Below, in pieces: positions 37,098-47,334 of a stretch of 64,000 nt of DNA (the first letter of the stretch is position 1; every line of letters starts with the position of its first letter). The translations under genes were made by a program, and so were the position numbers. A model generated the notes under the pieces. That model saw only the letters and a list, made by a program, of their open reading frames with translations, was not told the origin of the DNA and made no database searches. This stretch comes from Vibrio sonorensis (GTDB lineage: Bacteria; Pseudomonadota; Gammaproteobacteria; Enterobacterales; Vibrionaceae). The stretch is from contig NZ_LJJE01000063.1 of NCBI RefSeq assembly GCF_001854765.1, positions 62,001 through 126,000 of the forward strand, given 5' to 3'.

Positions 37098-37817
37098 TCA
37101 GTTAACGATTTTTGCTGCCGCATCTGAATCTAAATACCACTGAGTTTCGCCATTGCGAGACTGAATTTTGGCTGCAGGGTAGGGTAGTTCCTTTGCAGCA
37201 GTGGTGTTAATTTCGTGTACGATTTCTGTTTTGCCCGCCCCTAACACTAGGTAGCTAATTCGTTTTGCCGCCTCTAAAACTTTTGCTGTTTTAGATACGC
37301 GAATTTGTCCAGATTCTGGATGGCTTGCGAGTACGGCTAAGTTCTCATCATCATAGTCGGTTTGATTCGGGAACAGAGAAGCCGTGTGTCCGTCAGCACC
37401 TACACCGAGTAAGATCCAATCGAATACTGGTGTATTGTTTTGTGACGGGATGACATCTGCCATCTCGTTGGCAAATCGAATCACTTCGTTTTCTGGGTTC
37501 TCTTCGCCGCGAATGCGATGGATATTTTCCGCTGGAATACGGATCTGGCTAAACAGAAGTGCATTAGCTTCGCCATAGTTGCTTTCAGCATCGTCTGGTG
37601 CCACGCAGCGTTCATCACCCCACCAAAAGTGCAAGTTTTGCCATTGAACAGAAGTTGCGTAGGCTTCTGTTGCCAAAAGCTTAAACAGCATCTTGGGAGT
37701 GCTACCACCGGACAGTGAAATGTGCACTGGACGATTGAGTTCACTAAGCGCTTTGAAATCATCCGCTAGGCTGATCACTACCTCATTGGCAGTTTGAAAA
37801 ATTCTATTCTCAATCAT
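37098..37817 (-). CDS. pgl: 6-phosphogluconolactonase
   Basis: 239 residues of the DevB/NagB-like fold. [34 protein letters not shown] and [15 protein letters not shown] are the family's active-site segments. It hydrolyses 6-phosphogluconolactone. The start overlaps the zwf stop by four bases, so the two are translationally coupled. Confidence 0.95.
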   Translation of the reverse strand: MIENRIFQTANEVVISLADDFKALSELNRPVHISLSGGSTPKMLFKLLATEAYATSVQWQNLHFWWGDERCVAPDDAESNYGEANALLFSQIRIPAENIHRIRGEENPENEVIRFANEMADVIPSQNNTPVFDWILLGVGADGHTASLFPNQTDYDDENLAVLASHPESGQIRVSKTAKVLEAAKRISYLVLGAGKTEIVHEINTTAAKELPYPAAKIQSRNGETQWYLDSDAAAKIVN

Positions 37818-39318
37818 AGTTCGCAGTAGTCCGTATCAGTAAGGTTTTTACATGGGAAACGCCACGCGCGTTCGTCGCGTTGTAAAAGGTCGTCAGACTC
37901 TTTCGGACCCCATGTACCACAAGCATAACCAAAGAGTGCTTGAGGATCCTGTTTGAAATCGAGTATAGGTTGTACATATTGCCAACATGCTTCAACGGCA
38001 TCGCTACGAGCAAATAGCGTTGCATCGCCATTGAGAGCATCAAGCAGAAGTCGCTCGTACGCGGTTAGCATTTGGGTTTCTTCTAGAGAAGCGTAGTGGA
38101 AGTTCATCTTTACTTCCTTGGCGTTAAAGCCGGCCCCTGGTTCTTTCAAACCAAAGCTCATCTGAATGCCTTCATCTGGTTGGATACGGATGATGAGTTT
38201 GTTCTCTGGGGCATTTTGACCAAAGACAGGGTGCGGAGTACGTTTGAAGTGGATTACCACTTCGGTTACGCGGGTTGGAAGACGTTTGCCTGTACGAACG
38301 TAAAACGGCACACCATTCCAACGCCAGTTATTGATGTATGCTTTCAAGCCTACATAAGTCTCAGTGCGGGAATCGTCTGCCACACCAGGCTCTTCTCGGT
38401 AGCCTTTTAAGAACTCTCCGCGAACATCTGAACCCGTATATTGTCCTAGTACTAAATTGTTGCGAAGGTCATCTTCATCTAGTGGTTTTAGACACTGTAG
38501 TACCTTTACCACTTCATCACGCATAGAATCTGCATTGATTTGTGCTGGCGGTTCCATACCAACCATTGCCAGTACTTGTAGCAAGTGGTTTTGGAACATA
38601 TCTCGAACCGCACCGGAACCATCGTAATAGCCACCGCGCTCTTCAACGCCCAAGAACTCGGCACCAGTGATCTCTACGTAATCGATAAAGTTTCGGTTCC
38701 AAAGGGGCTCGAACATAGCATTTGAAAAGCGGAAAACCAGCAGGTTTTGCACTGTTTCTTTTCCGAGGTAATGGTCGATGCGATAAATTTGGTGCTCTTG
38801 GAAGTGATCGTGGATCTCTTCATCTAACTTTTGAGCTGACGCCAAGTCATAGCCAAATGGCTTTTCGATAATCAGGCGCTTCCAACCATCTTTTTCGTCA
38901 TTTAAGCCGTGAGCCGAAAGACTCGCTGGGATCACGCTGTAAAGGCTCGGCGGCGTTGCCAAGTAAAATAGGGTATTGCGTTGCTCAAACTTATACTGGT
39001 CGGCTAATTGGTCAAGTCTGGTGGCTAGTTTACTGTAATCTTGGGTATCAGACGTGTTGATAGCTTGATAGTGAAGGTGATCGATAAACGCGTTCAGAAT
39101 TTCTGGCTCTGTTTTCTCCATTTCCTGAAGCGATTTTTTTAGTTTTTCTCGGTAAGATGCGTCGCTGTACTCCGTACGCTGACGCCTAGAATCGCAAAGT
39201 TCGCGGGTAGCTGATTACTTGCAAAAAGGTGATATAAAGCTGGGATTAGCTTTCTATAAGTTAAATCACCGGAAGCACCAAAAATTACGATGCTACTGTT
39301 TTCTGGTATTACCATCAT
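37814..39318 (-). pseudogene. zwf: Glucose-6-phosphate dehydrogenase, frameshifted
   Basis: The N-terminal frame ([30 protein letters not shown] to FAILGVS) breaks near 39179; the main frame resumes as [28 protein letters not shown] and continues to 37814. Restoring one C (AGCCGTACG) gives 501 residues. [10 protein letters not shown] is the NADP loop and [14 protein letters not shown] the active site with the catalytic His region. It is the first step of the oxidative pentose phosphate pathway. Loss of a base in the first gene of an otherwise intact operon is most simply a sequence error. AAGGAAAG precedes the two adjacent ATG codons at 39318 and 39315. Confidence 0.93.
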
Positions 39319-39951
39319 CTTTCCTTCAAAACGAGGTATTTGTAATGTGCCTGGACATGATTTAAGAAGCGAAACCAACCTTATCAACGACACCAAAAGA
39401 TGGAAAATCGATATTCCCTATTACTTTAATAGGTCATACCATTTGGCCACTCTTTATGTCATTGCTGAGTATAGCTAAAGGCCGGACAACCATGTTTTCC
39501 AATTCAATTCCCTTATCTCACTGGCACTTATAAATAAATGTTGAGCATTGTGCTCAGCAAAAAGTGGAAATACCTTTCAAAATCGGCACGGTATTGTCTA
39601 CGACTATTTGACTTACATCAACTCTCTCCAATGCAATCGATTAAATTGTGACACGAAAAACTTGTAACTAACTGTTTTACAAAACAATAAATTTTAGTGT
39701 TATCAACCTAATTTCTCTTCACATTGCAGAGGGCGACGTCGCAGATAAATCTACTCGGTAAAACGGCCCTTTCGCTTATTTAAATCAAGCAAGCTAGGAC
39801 AATATATTAACCAGTAACAATTATCATTAACATTTGTGAATAACCTATTGCGGATGGGTATATAGATTGTGGTGCTTGCGTTAAATTCCGTTGGCGTTAG
39901 GTGAAATGCCTTGTACTGTTGTCACCGCTGTTAACGAAGATTTACCAAGCG
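39319..39951. other. Long intergenic region upstream of zwf
   Basis: About 630 bases with no convincing gene. TGAGC-ATTGT-GCTCA near 39543-39557 is a small hairpin. A weak Fur-like element (about 13 of 19) lies near 39806-39824. Several AT-rich stretches could hold the zwf promoter and an unrecognised small RNA, but I see nothing firm. Confidence 0.4.
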
Positions 39952-42828
39952 TTAGAACTGGTATTTTAGATATTGCTTCATCTTTAGTACGTGCTGATGG
40001 TTGCTAACCTTGGTTAGCGTCTCGTTAGGCATAAACTCTTTTACGTAGTCGACGTACAGTTCGTTTTTCAAAAACAGCATGTAAAGTTTGGGATCGAGCT
40101 TACCCGAGGTGGCCATTTCCGTCATGAGTTCCAAAGCTTCGCCAAGGGTGTAGGCTCGTTTGTAGGGCCTGTCGTCAGAAGTCAGGGCTTCGAACGTATC
40201 CGCTATCGCCATTATTCTCGATTGGATGGATAGTTTTTCTTCTTCTAAACCTCTTGGATATCCGCTGCCATCCATCCTTTCGTGGTGATTAGCCGCTATT
40301 TCTGGGATGTTTCTCAAGTGATCAGGGTAGGGAAGCTTGTTGAGCATTGCCATGGTTTGCACCACGTGATCATTGATCAAAAAACTTTCTTCTGTAGTGA
40401 GTGTCCCTTTTTTAACAGAAAGATTATAGATTTCGCCTAAATTGTATTTCAGCTCACCCGGTTGCAATATGTAATCTTGTGTCCATAGATCAGAAGTCCG
40501 TTCTGATTTGTCCCAAGCGACTTGATGGATCACTTTGTCGGCAAGTAACGACTCCCAAACGGGCAGACTTTCAATTTTGTAATTGCGGCTGACGTTCATC
40601 CAACCAAGTCCGGTTTTGTCACACAACGTCCGTTTCCACTTTCTGGTTGAAATAGTTTTTATACGCTCAATGTCGTCATCAGTGAGCTCGGTATCACCGC
40701 GGTTGCATTTGCCAATAAACTCAAACTCTTCATCGAGCTGAGTGTGCAATACTTCTAACTCTTTTGTTAACTTCTCTTTGTCGCCACCTTCACTCACTGC
40801 TTTCCAAAAGTCTGTTTCAGCCTGTTGCTTGACGAGTTCAAATCTCATTCGTACCTCGTGAATGCGGTCGTAAACGGTTTCGAGTTTGGTCGCCTTATCG
40901 AGTACGTGCTCCGGTGTGGTTATTTTACCGCAATCGTGAAGCCAAGAAGCGAGCTGAAGTTCCTCCCACTGTCCAGCGGTCATGCCAAACTGAGGGTAGT
41001 AGTTTTCGTCTTTAATCACGGCATCAGCGAGAAGAGCCGTGAGCTTAGGTATCCGCTGGCAGTGGTCACTTCGATAGACGGATTTGGTATCAATGGCATT
41101 GGCAATTAATTCGACGAACCCACTGAACATCGCTTTTTGTTGTTGCATTTGATCGATGTTTTCTTTGGCTATTTCTGCGAAGCTGACGAGTTCTTTTAAA
41201 AATGCGTGTTTGTCGTTTTGCTCTTTGGTAATCGCTCTTTCATAACCCAGTAGCAAAATGCCAACCAGTTGAGAATCTCTATTGAGTAACGGGAACAGAT
41301 AGATATCAGAATTGTAGAACTGCTCGCGATAGAGGTTGAGTGCGTTGTCATGTCGATTTAAATGTACGACTTCGCCTTTGCGTAAATCTTCTTTTAACCA
41401 TGCGGTGTCGAGCAGAAAGTGATTGATATTGATCTTAAAAGGAATAATGGCATGGTTGGCAGCGACGACAAACTGTTTATCTGATTCTGAAAAAGAGAAC
41501 AGCTTGATGGTTTCGGCTTTGGTCACCAGGTAACTTTGGTGGGCTATGGTTTTTGCCAATACGTTGAAATCTTGGTTACTGGCGGTTTCTCTTAACAAGT
41601 GCAACAAGTCGTGCAGCGTGTGTTCCATCAGTTCGATGGACTCGGTGAGATTAGCTACCTCCGTTATTCGGCTTTTGGGGTAGCGTGTCTTTTTAAAATC
41701 GAATCGCGCAATGTTGTCGGTTAAATTGACCAAATTTTTAATTGGAGATGCCAACCGTTTAGCCGCAAGTAACACAACGACAAAACCCACGGACAGCAGC
41801 AACAAAGCAACGATTGATTGTCTATCTCGCATGGACAATAGGTCTTTTAACAAATCGTCTTGCGGTGTGGCTTCTGCCAACAGTAGTTGAACATTTTTGT
41901 TAAGGTAAACAGGGGTTAAGGTAATCGCCCAGTTGCCGTTGGTCGCTTTGTAAATTTCGAAAATGCTCTGCTTACTAAGTCTATTTAGCACGGGTGCAAA
42001 CTTAGTATCTTCCATCGCTCGCGCAATATCGCTCTGTTCTAAATCTAGGTTCAAATTGGCCTGATGTTGTGCCAAAACCTTAAACTGAGTATCAAACAGT
42101 ACCAGCTGAGACTTTCTTGAAAAGCCAAGTTCACTGATTTTATCGGACAGTGATTCCAAGGTGAAATCTGCACCCACTACCGCTTTGGTGTCTTTCGATT
42201 GGCGAGAAAACGTAACGCCGTTTGTTTTTAGGAAGTAGAAAAAGTAGGGTTCGGTTAAACGTACTAACCCATCGCTGTCAGCGTTGGTGTACCAAGGTCT
42301 TACTCTCGGATCGAACTGGTTATCATCACTGCGAGTAAAGCCAATTTGCTTGTTGTTACCGTCTAGATAATAGAACTCATTGGTTCCATCGATTCGAGTG
42401 TAGTTGATAAGCAAAACGGCTTTTAAAGGTGCATTAAACCTCGCTCTGTCTTTGATAGAACGAAGGGGACGCATCATCACGAAATCCCCTTCTTGGTTGG
42501 CATAGTACAAAGCGACCAAGTGCTTGTTTCGCTCAAATATCAGCTCGATAAAGGAAAGGAATCTTAGCTCCTCTATCGGCGGCCCATCTTTAATAACTAC
42601 TTCGGAAAGAGCCATGTAATCCAAGGTTGTTAATATAGGAGCGGCATTTTGAGTAAAAACCGATTCTAATGTGGAGCTATTTTCATGACTCAGTGATCGG
42701 GCGCTACCAGTTAACAGCGCTTCAGAATGACGATAACTAATGGCAATCAGTATCGCGCCAATAATGGCAGTGATAACGACAAAAAGGGTAGTGATGTGCA
42801 AACTGAGGGAGTATCGACGCCTGATCAT
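39952..42828 (-). CDS. Membrane sensor HD-GYP protein (c-di-GMP phosphodiesterase)
   Basis: 958 residues, AAAGGAGC before the start. TM1 at about 12-33, a dCache-type periplasmic sensor (FDPRVRPWYTNA, LTEPYFF, VVGADFTL) to about 330, TM2 at about 338-357, HAMP, a GAF-like domain (about 425-580), then HD-GYP. The HD is WLHDCGK (His631-Asp632) and the second half has NHHERMDGSGYP (GYP at 856-858) and IMAIADTFEALTSDDRPYK. About 160 extra residues, highly charged, lie between HD and GYP. It should break down cyclic di-GMP in response to an external ligand. Confidence 0.9.
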   Translation of the reverse strand: MIRRRYSLSLHITTLFVVITAIIGAILIAISYRHSEALLTGSARSLSHENSSTLESVFTQNAAPILTTLDYMALSEVVIKDGPPIEELRFLSFIELIFERNKHLVALYYANQEGDFVMMRPLRSIKDRARFNAPLKAVLLINYTRIDGTNEFYYLDGNNKQIGFTRSDDNQFDPRVRPWYTNADSDGLVRLTEPYFFYFLKTNGVTFSRQSKDTKAVVGADFTLESLSDKISELGFSRKSQLVLFDTQFKVLAQHQANLNLDLEQSDIARAMEDTKFAPVLNRLSKQSIFEIYKATNGNWAITLTPVYLNKNVQLLLAEATPQDDLLKDLLSMRDRQSIVALLLLSVGFVVVLLAAKRLASPIKNLVNLTDNIARFDFKKTRYPKSRITEVANLTESIELMEHTLHDLLHLLRETASNQDFNVLAKTIAHQSYLVTKAETIKLFSFSESDKQFVVAANHAIIPFKININHFLLDTAWLKEDLRKGEVVHLNRHDNALNLYREQFYNSDIYLFPLLNRDSQLVGILLLGYERAITKEQNDKHAFLKELVSFAEIAKENIDQMQQQKAMFSGFVELIANAIDTKSVYRSDHCQRIPKLTALLADAVIKDENYYPQFGMTAGQWEELQLASWLHDCGKITTPEHVLDKATKLETVYDRIHEVRMRFELVKQQAETDFWKAVSEGGDKEKLTKELEVLHTQLDEEFEFIGKCNRGDTELTDDDIERIKTISTRKWKRTLCDKTGLGWMNVSRNYKIESLPVWESLLADKVIHQVAWDKSERTSDLWTQDYILQPGELKYNLGEIYNLSVKKGTLTTEESFLINDHVVQTMAMLNKLPYPDHLRNIPEIAANHHERMDGSGYPRGLEEEKLSIQSRIMAIADTFEALTSDDRPYKRAYTLGEALELMTEMATSGKLDPKLYMLFLKNELYVDYVKEFMPNETLTKVSNHQHVLKMKQYLKYQF

Positions 42829-43027
42829 GAATGCTCCTTTACAAATTTATAAGTAAAGTATTGTTCATCGTTGCGACTATGCAAAAAAATCGACATTTTT
42901 TAGGTGGTTAAATTTTGTAATAAAACCAAGTGAGTTCTCAAAACAGGTTGAAGAATATGCAGTTTCTGTTTTGTTTATCGCCAAAAAAGCTATGCTAAAA
43001 GTACAAAGTTTAGACAGTGGAATAGTC

Positions 43028-43486
43028 ATGATCACTTTGAATTATCAGATAGAAATATCGGCGAATGCAGAAAAGATCTGGTCAGTATTGACCGAACTTG
43101 ATAAGTACAAACAGTGGGCGATTGCGTTCTCTCCTGATTCCCAATTTTCAGGGCAATGGCTTGAAGGTGAAAGCGTATCTTTTTTTGACCCCAATTTCGG
43201 TGGCACTAGGGCTTTGATAGACAGGGTAGAGCTAAACAAAGCGATTGAATATCATCACATAGCTATCTTCAGTCCTGACCACTTACAGGATATTGATAGC
43301 GATGTGGCAAAGAAGTGGATTGGTTGCCGAGAGACTTACGACATCACCCCACTAGAGAACAGCATAATATTAAAAGTGACCATTGAAACACATCCGGATT
43401 TTGTCAATATGTTCAACAGTGGTTGGCAGCAAGCATTACCTTTAATTAAGCTTGTATCTGAGCAAGACGATGGGGCGACAAGTTGA
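43028..43486 (+). CDS. SRPBCC (START-like) domain protein
   Basis: 152 residues from ATG 43028. ITLNYQIEISANAEKIWSVLTELDKYKQWAIAFSPDSQF is the typical start of polyketide-cyclase/AHSA1-like lipid-binding folds, and the second half is the long helix LKVTIETHPDFVNMFNSGWQQALPLIKLV. Proteins of this fold bind hydrophobic ligands or act as chaperone helpers. No specific role. It precedes the PHP gene by 37 bases and may share its transcript. Confidence 0.8.
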   Translation: MITLNYQIEISANAEKIWSVLTELDKYKQWAIAFSPDSQFSGQWLEGESVSFFDPNFGGTRALIDRVELNKAIEYHHIAIFSPDHLQDIDSDVAKKWIGCRETYDITPLENSIILKVTIETHPDFVNMFNSGWQQALPLIKLVSEQDDGATS

Positions 43487-43523
43487 TACACTAGTCTTAC
43501 CTCACTTAAACGTTTAGTTCAAA

Positions 43524-44267
43524 ATGAATCTTGTTGTCGATACTCATACACATACTTATGCAAGTGGCCACGCCTACAGTACGTTAATAGAAAATGCGCG
43601 AAGTGCAAAAGAGAATGGGTTACAAATGTTCTGCACTACGGATCACTCTGAATCCATGCCAGGGGCTCCCCATTATTGGTTCTTTTCAAACCAGAGAGTG
43701 CTGCCACGCTTTCTAGAAGGGGTGGCTGTGATTCGAGGTGTGGAATCAAATCTATTAAACCCACAAGGTGAAATCGACATTCATCATACGGTTGATCGCA
43801 ATCTCGATTGGGTCATCGCGAGTTTTCACGAACCAGTGTTTCGACCCCAAGACAAAGAGACTCATACTCAAGCTCTGATTAATGTAATTCAAGGTGGGCG
43901 AGTAGATGCTTTAGGGCATCTTGGTAATCCAAATTTTGACTTTGATTTTGAACGAGTTATTTCCGCTGCGGTGGCTCATAATGTGGCATTGGAAATCAAC
44001 AACACCACGCTAAAGGGAAACAGTCGTGTTGGCAGTGTCGAAAGGTGTTTTGACATCGCCCAAATAGGCAAAGAGATGGGAGCGTTTTTTACCACGGGAA
44101 GTGACGCTCATTTCTGTCAAGATGTGGGTCAATTAGAGCTGGTAAGCCGCTTACTTGACGATGTATCAATACCTGAGAGCAAGGTGATAACCAGTAGTAG
44201 CCGCCAGTTTCTCGATTTTCTAGAGCTTCGCGGCCGCAAGCCGATAGAAGAGTATTCTGCTCTATAG
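43524..44267 (+). CDS. PHP-domain phosphatase YcdX-like
   Basis: 247 residues. [48 protein letters not shown] and TGSDAHFC supply the His/Asp/Glu ligands of a three-zinc PHP site. Length and motifs match E. coli YcdX (245). YcdX-type proteins are phosphatases linked to swarming in E. coli; the substrate is unknown. Confidence 0.9.
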   Translation: MNLVVDTHTHTYASGHAYSTLIENARSAKENGLQMFCTTDHSESMPGAPHYWFFSNQRVLPRFLEGVAVIRGVESNLLNPQGEIDIHHTVDRNLDWVIASFHEPVFRPQDKETHTQALINVIQGGRVDALGHLGNPNFDFDFERVISAAVAHNVALEINNTTLKGNSRVGSVERCFDIAQIGKEMGAFFTTGSDAHFCQDVGQLELVSRLLDDVSIPESKVITSSSRQFLDFLELRGRKPIEEYSAL

Positions 44268-44431
44268 CTTTTGAGATTAGATTGCAGTTCAAGTCTGGTA
44301 CTTGAGCTGTGCTAAATCGCTTTGGCTTAGATAAAGTATCGCCGTGTTATAAAATTGATACAATTCTAATTTTTCTCTTAACACTTGGTTGTTTACACTG
44401 TGCATTTCAACTCAACATCAATAGTGACCCA

Positions 44432-44818
44432 ATGAAAAAAATCGCCGCTATTTTGCTTTCTTGTGCCTTAAGCATGAATGTTTTTGCCAATGACTTTGAC
44501 CTTAAAGCTGCCATGAAGGAAATGGGGTTAGAGTTTAAGCAAGCAGCAAAAGCGACGAATGTTGAAGAAATGCAACGACCAGTTAAGCGATTAACGGATT
44601 TGGTACTGCAATCTAAAACGGGCGAGTATCCCGCTGAAAAACAAGATTTGTATATGCAAGGTTTTGAAAAACTGCACTCAGCGTTAGTCGATGTACAAGG
44701 TCACTTAGATAACCAAGATTTAGAAGCAGCCCAGCAAGCCTTACGAGTGGTTGATGACTTGAGAGTTGAGTATCACGATCGACGCAATCCAAGCATTTGG
44801 AGCCTAATTTTCGGTTAA
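44432..44818 (+). CDS. cybC: Periplasmic cytochrome b562
   Basis: 128-residue precursor from ATG 44432; the frame is open 123 bases further up but the signal peptide MKKIAAILLSCALSMNVFA marks the start. The mature part is a four-helix bundle: DFDLKAAMKEMGLEFKQ with a Met in the axial position, and VEYHDRR with the His ligand near the C-terminus. It is a soluble b-type haem electron carrier. It is monocistronic. Confidence 0.85.
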   Translation: MKKIAAILLSCALSMNVFANDFDLKAAMKEMGLEFKQAAKATNVEEMQRPVKRLTDLVLQSKTGEYPAEKQDLYMQGFEKLHSALVDVQGHLDNQDLEAAQQALRVVDDLRVEYHDRRNPSIWSLIFG

Positions 44819-44942
44819 GCTATGACCATGATTGGATTTTTCGATCATGCGGCTGTCTTTGTACTACTAAGTCTATATAGTGATATTAATATAACTTTAC
44901 GCTGACTCATTATTGGGTAATCGAGTTCTAAACAGAGAAGCC

Positions 44943-45299
44943 ATGCGAATAGGTTCTAAGTTTCATTTTAATATGTTACTTGCCAGTGCTCTAAGTTGGG
45001 TACTGGTAACAATGATGCCTGTTATCAACGCGCATGGTGCGAACGCTGGCGTCTGGGCCACCCTCTGTACAGTTAATGGTTTTGAACTGATTCAAATTGA
45101 AGAAGGGGAAGCAGAAACGCACAACGGCAAGCCCTGCCCATTCAGTCACTTCTCCAGTTTTCACCAAGACAGACTTCCAACGACACTAACACTTCAACAA
45201 CGCGGCTATGCGGAGTATGAGCGATACACTTTTTTGGCTCTAAGTGTTCGCTATGAAACGCATATACCCAGGGCTCCACCTCTCTCACCTTTTTCTTAA
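44943..45299 (+). CDS. DUF2946-like protein
   Basis: 119 residues from ATG 44943. A signal or anchor helix (LLASALSWVLVTMMPVINAHG) is followed by WATLCTVNGFELIQIEEGEAE, KPCPFSHF and the family's typical RAPP end. DUF2946 proteins are found beside TonB receptors and PepSY genes and are thought to be metal-linked; that is inferred from context. The PepSY gene begins about 145 bases downstream. Confidence 0.75.
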   Translation: MRIGSKFHFNMLLASALSWVLVTMMPVINAHGANAGVWATLCTVNGFELIQIEEGEAETHNGKPCPFSHFSSFHQDRLPTTLTLQQRGYAEYERYTFLALSVRYETHIPRAPPLSPFS

Positions 45300-45444
45300 A
45301 TTACAAGCAAGTAAAACTATGATCCTTCCCCTATACAGGGACTACAAGAAGGACAGAAATAAGTAAAGTAAGTCGCTCAATACCGATTGCATTCCTTTTA
45401 CATGGGTATGCGAGGTTTTGACGCGTATAAGAAAGGAAAAAGTA

Positions 45445-46868
45445 ATGATGAGCGATCAGAAAAAGATCGAACAAAGCTCTAAGCAACGCGCAAAATCCCT
45501 CTATTTTATGACTTGGCGATGGCATTTTTATGCCGGTCTTTACGTCATCCCTTTTATGCTGATGTTGTGCGTGACAGGTTTGGTCATGCTGTTCGATGAT
45601 GAAATTGAACAGGCTCGTTATCAAGAAATCTTAGTGGTTGAACCACAGCATCAAATGCAGCCTGCGTCGCTACAACTCCAAGCGGTGAAAAAGGCCTTTC
45701 CGGATTATCAGATTACCCAATACGCACCTAGTAAGAGTGAAGAACTCGCTTCAAGGTTTAGCATACGCTCTGAAGGTGGAGAGTCGCTGGTTGCCACGGT
45801 TAACCCTTACACGGCAGAGGTATTGGGAACCTTTGATCGAGGCAATAGTATTTACGGCCTTATGGTAGATATTCATGGCACACTGCTTATCGGGAAGTGG
45901 GGAGATTACCTTATTGAGATCTCTGCGAGCTTGGCAATCCTGCTGTTAGTCAGTGGCATTTACTTGTGGTTGCCGCGAGACAACGCCTCGAAAGCTGGTT
46001 TTCTAAAGCTTCGCCGGCGGAGCGGTACAAGAATACTGATGCGAGATCTCCATACTAACCTCGGCGGTACACTCTCTTTAGTTCTGCTGTTTTTCTTAAT
46101 TTCGGGCTTAGCTTGGGCAGGTGTTTGGGGGGCGAAGTTAGTTCAGCCATGGAATACTTTTCCAAATTTCTATACTTGGGGGGAAAAGCCAGAATCTAAC
46201 ATGACTCATGCGCACTTAAATCACGGTGCGGAGAAAGAGCTGCCGTGGAATCTTGAGCTAGCCGAAGTCCCAGAATCACACGATCATTCAAGCATGGGGC
46301 ATGGTGAGCACCATATGATGTCCGAACAAGCCGTAGATATTGACCACGTGGTAGCTACAGCTAAACAACTGGGGTATGGCTACTTTAAAGTGTTTTTCCC
46401 TACCAGTGAGACAGGTGTCTATACTATAGCGGCGAACACAATGGCCGGTGATATCACGACCCGCGAGACGATCGAACTACCCATATTGACCAATACTCAG
46501 GCCAAAAACTGATTGACGTAACTTGGGAAGACTACAGTACGTTTGCCAAGTTTATGGCGGCGGGAACCTCATTGCACCAAGGCGACCTGAGCCTTGTAAA
46601 CAAAATAGCGAATGTTATCTTTTGTCTGGCGTTTATCTTGGTATCAATAACTGGCGTTGTGATGTGGTGGATGCGCAGGCCTAAGGGCAAAAACGTACTG
46701 GGTGTACCGCCGAGATTCGAATCTGCTGGGATATGGAAAACTGGGTTATTTACCCTAGTTGCGATAAGTCTTGCGTTTCCAATGGCAGGTGCTTCAATTG
46801 TTCTTGCCCTAGTGCTGGATTGGTTGCTTTTCAATCGAGTAGAGCGATTAAAGCTCGCACTGAGATAA
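45445..46868 (+). pseudogene. PepSY-associated membrane protein, frameshifted
   Basis: One frame runs from ATG 45445 through WRWHFYAGLYVIPFMLMLCVTG, DIHGTLLIGKWGDYLIEISAS and DLHTNLGGTLSLVLLFFLISG to about 46459, where it shifts and stops at 46512. Restoring one base near 46459 gives GDITDPRDDRTTHIDQYSGQ and leads into the second part with two more helices, for about 474 residues. Membrane His residues resemble the PiuB/FoxB-like iron-siderophore reductase family. The upstream DUF2946 gene fits that setting. A His-rich periplasmic loop (ESHDHSSMGHGEHHMM) is unusual and could bind copper or iron. Confidence 0.8.
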
Positions 46869-46873
46869 AAAAT

Positions 46874-46895
46874 AGAGCCAGCATTCGCTGGCTCT
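46874..46895. terminator. Bidirectional terminator
   Basis: GAGCCAGC-ATTC-GCTGGCTC, extended by flanking A- and T-runs, between the PepSY and convergent glyoxalase-like genes. Confidence 0.9.
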
Positions 46896-46896
46896 T

Positions 46897-47280
46897 CTAT
46901 TTTTGATAAAGCTCTAGGGGAAGGCCATCAGGGTCACTGAAAAAGGTAAAGGTTTTTCCAGTAAATTCATCCATTCGTATTGGTTCGCACATAACATTGT
47001 GCTTAGCGAGATACGTGATGGCTCTTTCAATATCATCGACTTCGAAGGCGAGATGCCTCAGTCCCTGAGCTTCGGGGTAGCTTGGTCGGGCTGGTGCGCC
47101 TTCAAAACTAAACAACTCTATTTGTCCGCCATCTGGTAATGCGAGATCCAACTTGTAGGATTTTCGCTCTTCTCGGTAGTGCTCACCTAAGATGGATAAG
47201 CCTAATACCTGATGATAGAAACGCTTGGATATTGGGTAGTCTGAGCAGATGATTGCGACGTGATGAATACGATTAAACAT
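46897..47280 (-). CDS. VOC-family glyoxalase-like protein (YaeR/GloA2)
   Basis: 127 residues, single VOC domain: HHVAIICSDYPISKRFYHQVLGL, QIELFSFEGAPARPSYPEA, HLAFEVDDIE and SDPDGLPLELYQ. The metal His and Glu positions of the YaeR subgroup are present. YaeR has the glyoxalase I fold, but its activity is not settled. Its stop lies directly beside the terminator. Confidence 0.87.
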   Translation of the reverse strand: MFNRIHHVAIICSDYPISKRFYHQVLGLSILGEHYREERKSYKLDLALPDGGQIELFSFEGAPARPSYPEAQGLRHLAFEVDDIERAITYLAKHNVMCEPIRMDEFTGKTFTFFSDPDGLPLELYQK

Positions 47281-47334
47281 TGGGAAATTAGCGACCTAGA
47301 AGTAAAGTTGTCATTTCTGATCCAGTTTAACACC

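Noticed and set aside
39806..39824. Fur-like element upstream of zwf
   Set aside because: About 13 of 19 matches, mainly in one half; too weak to list as a site.
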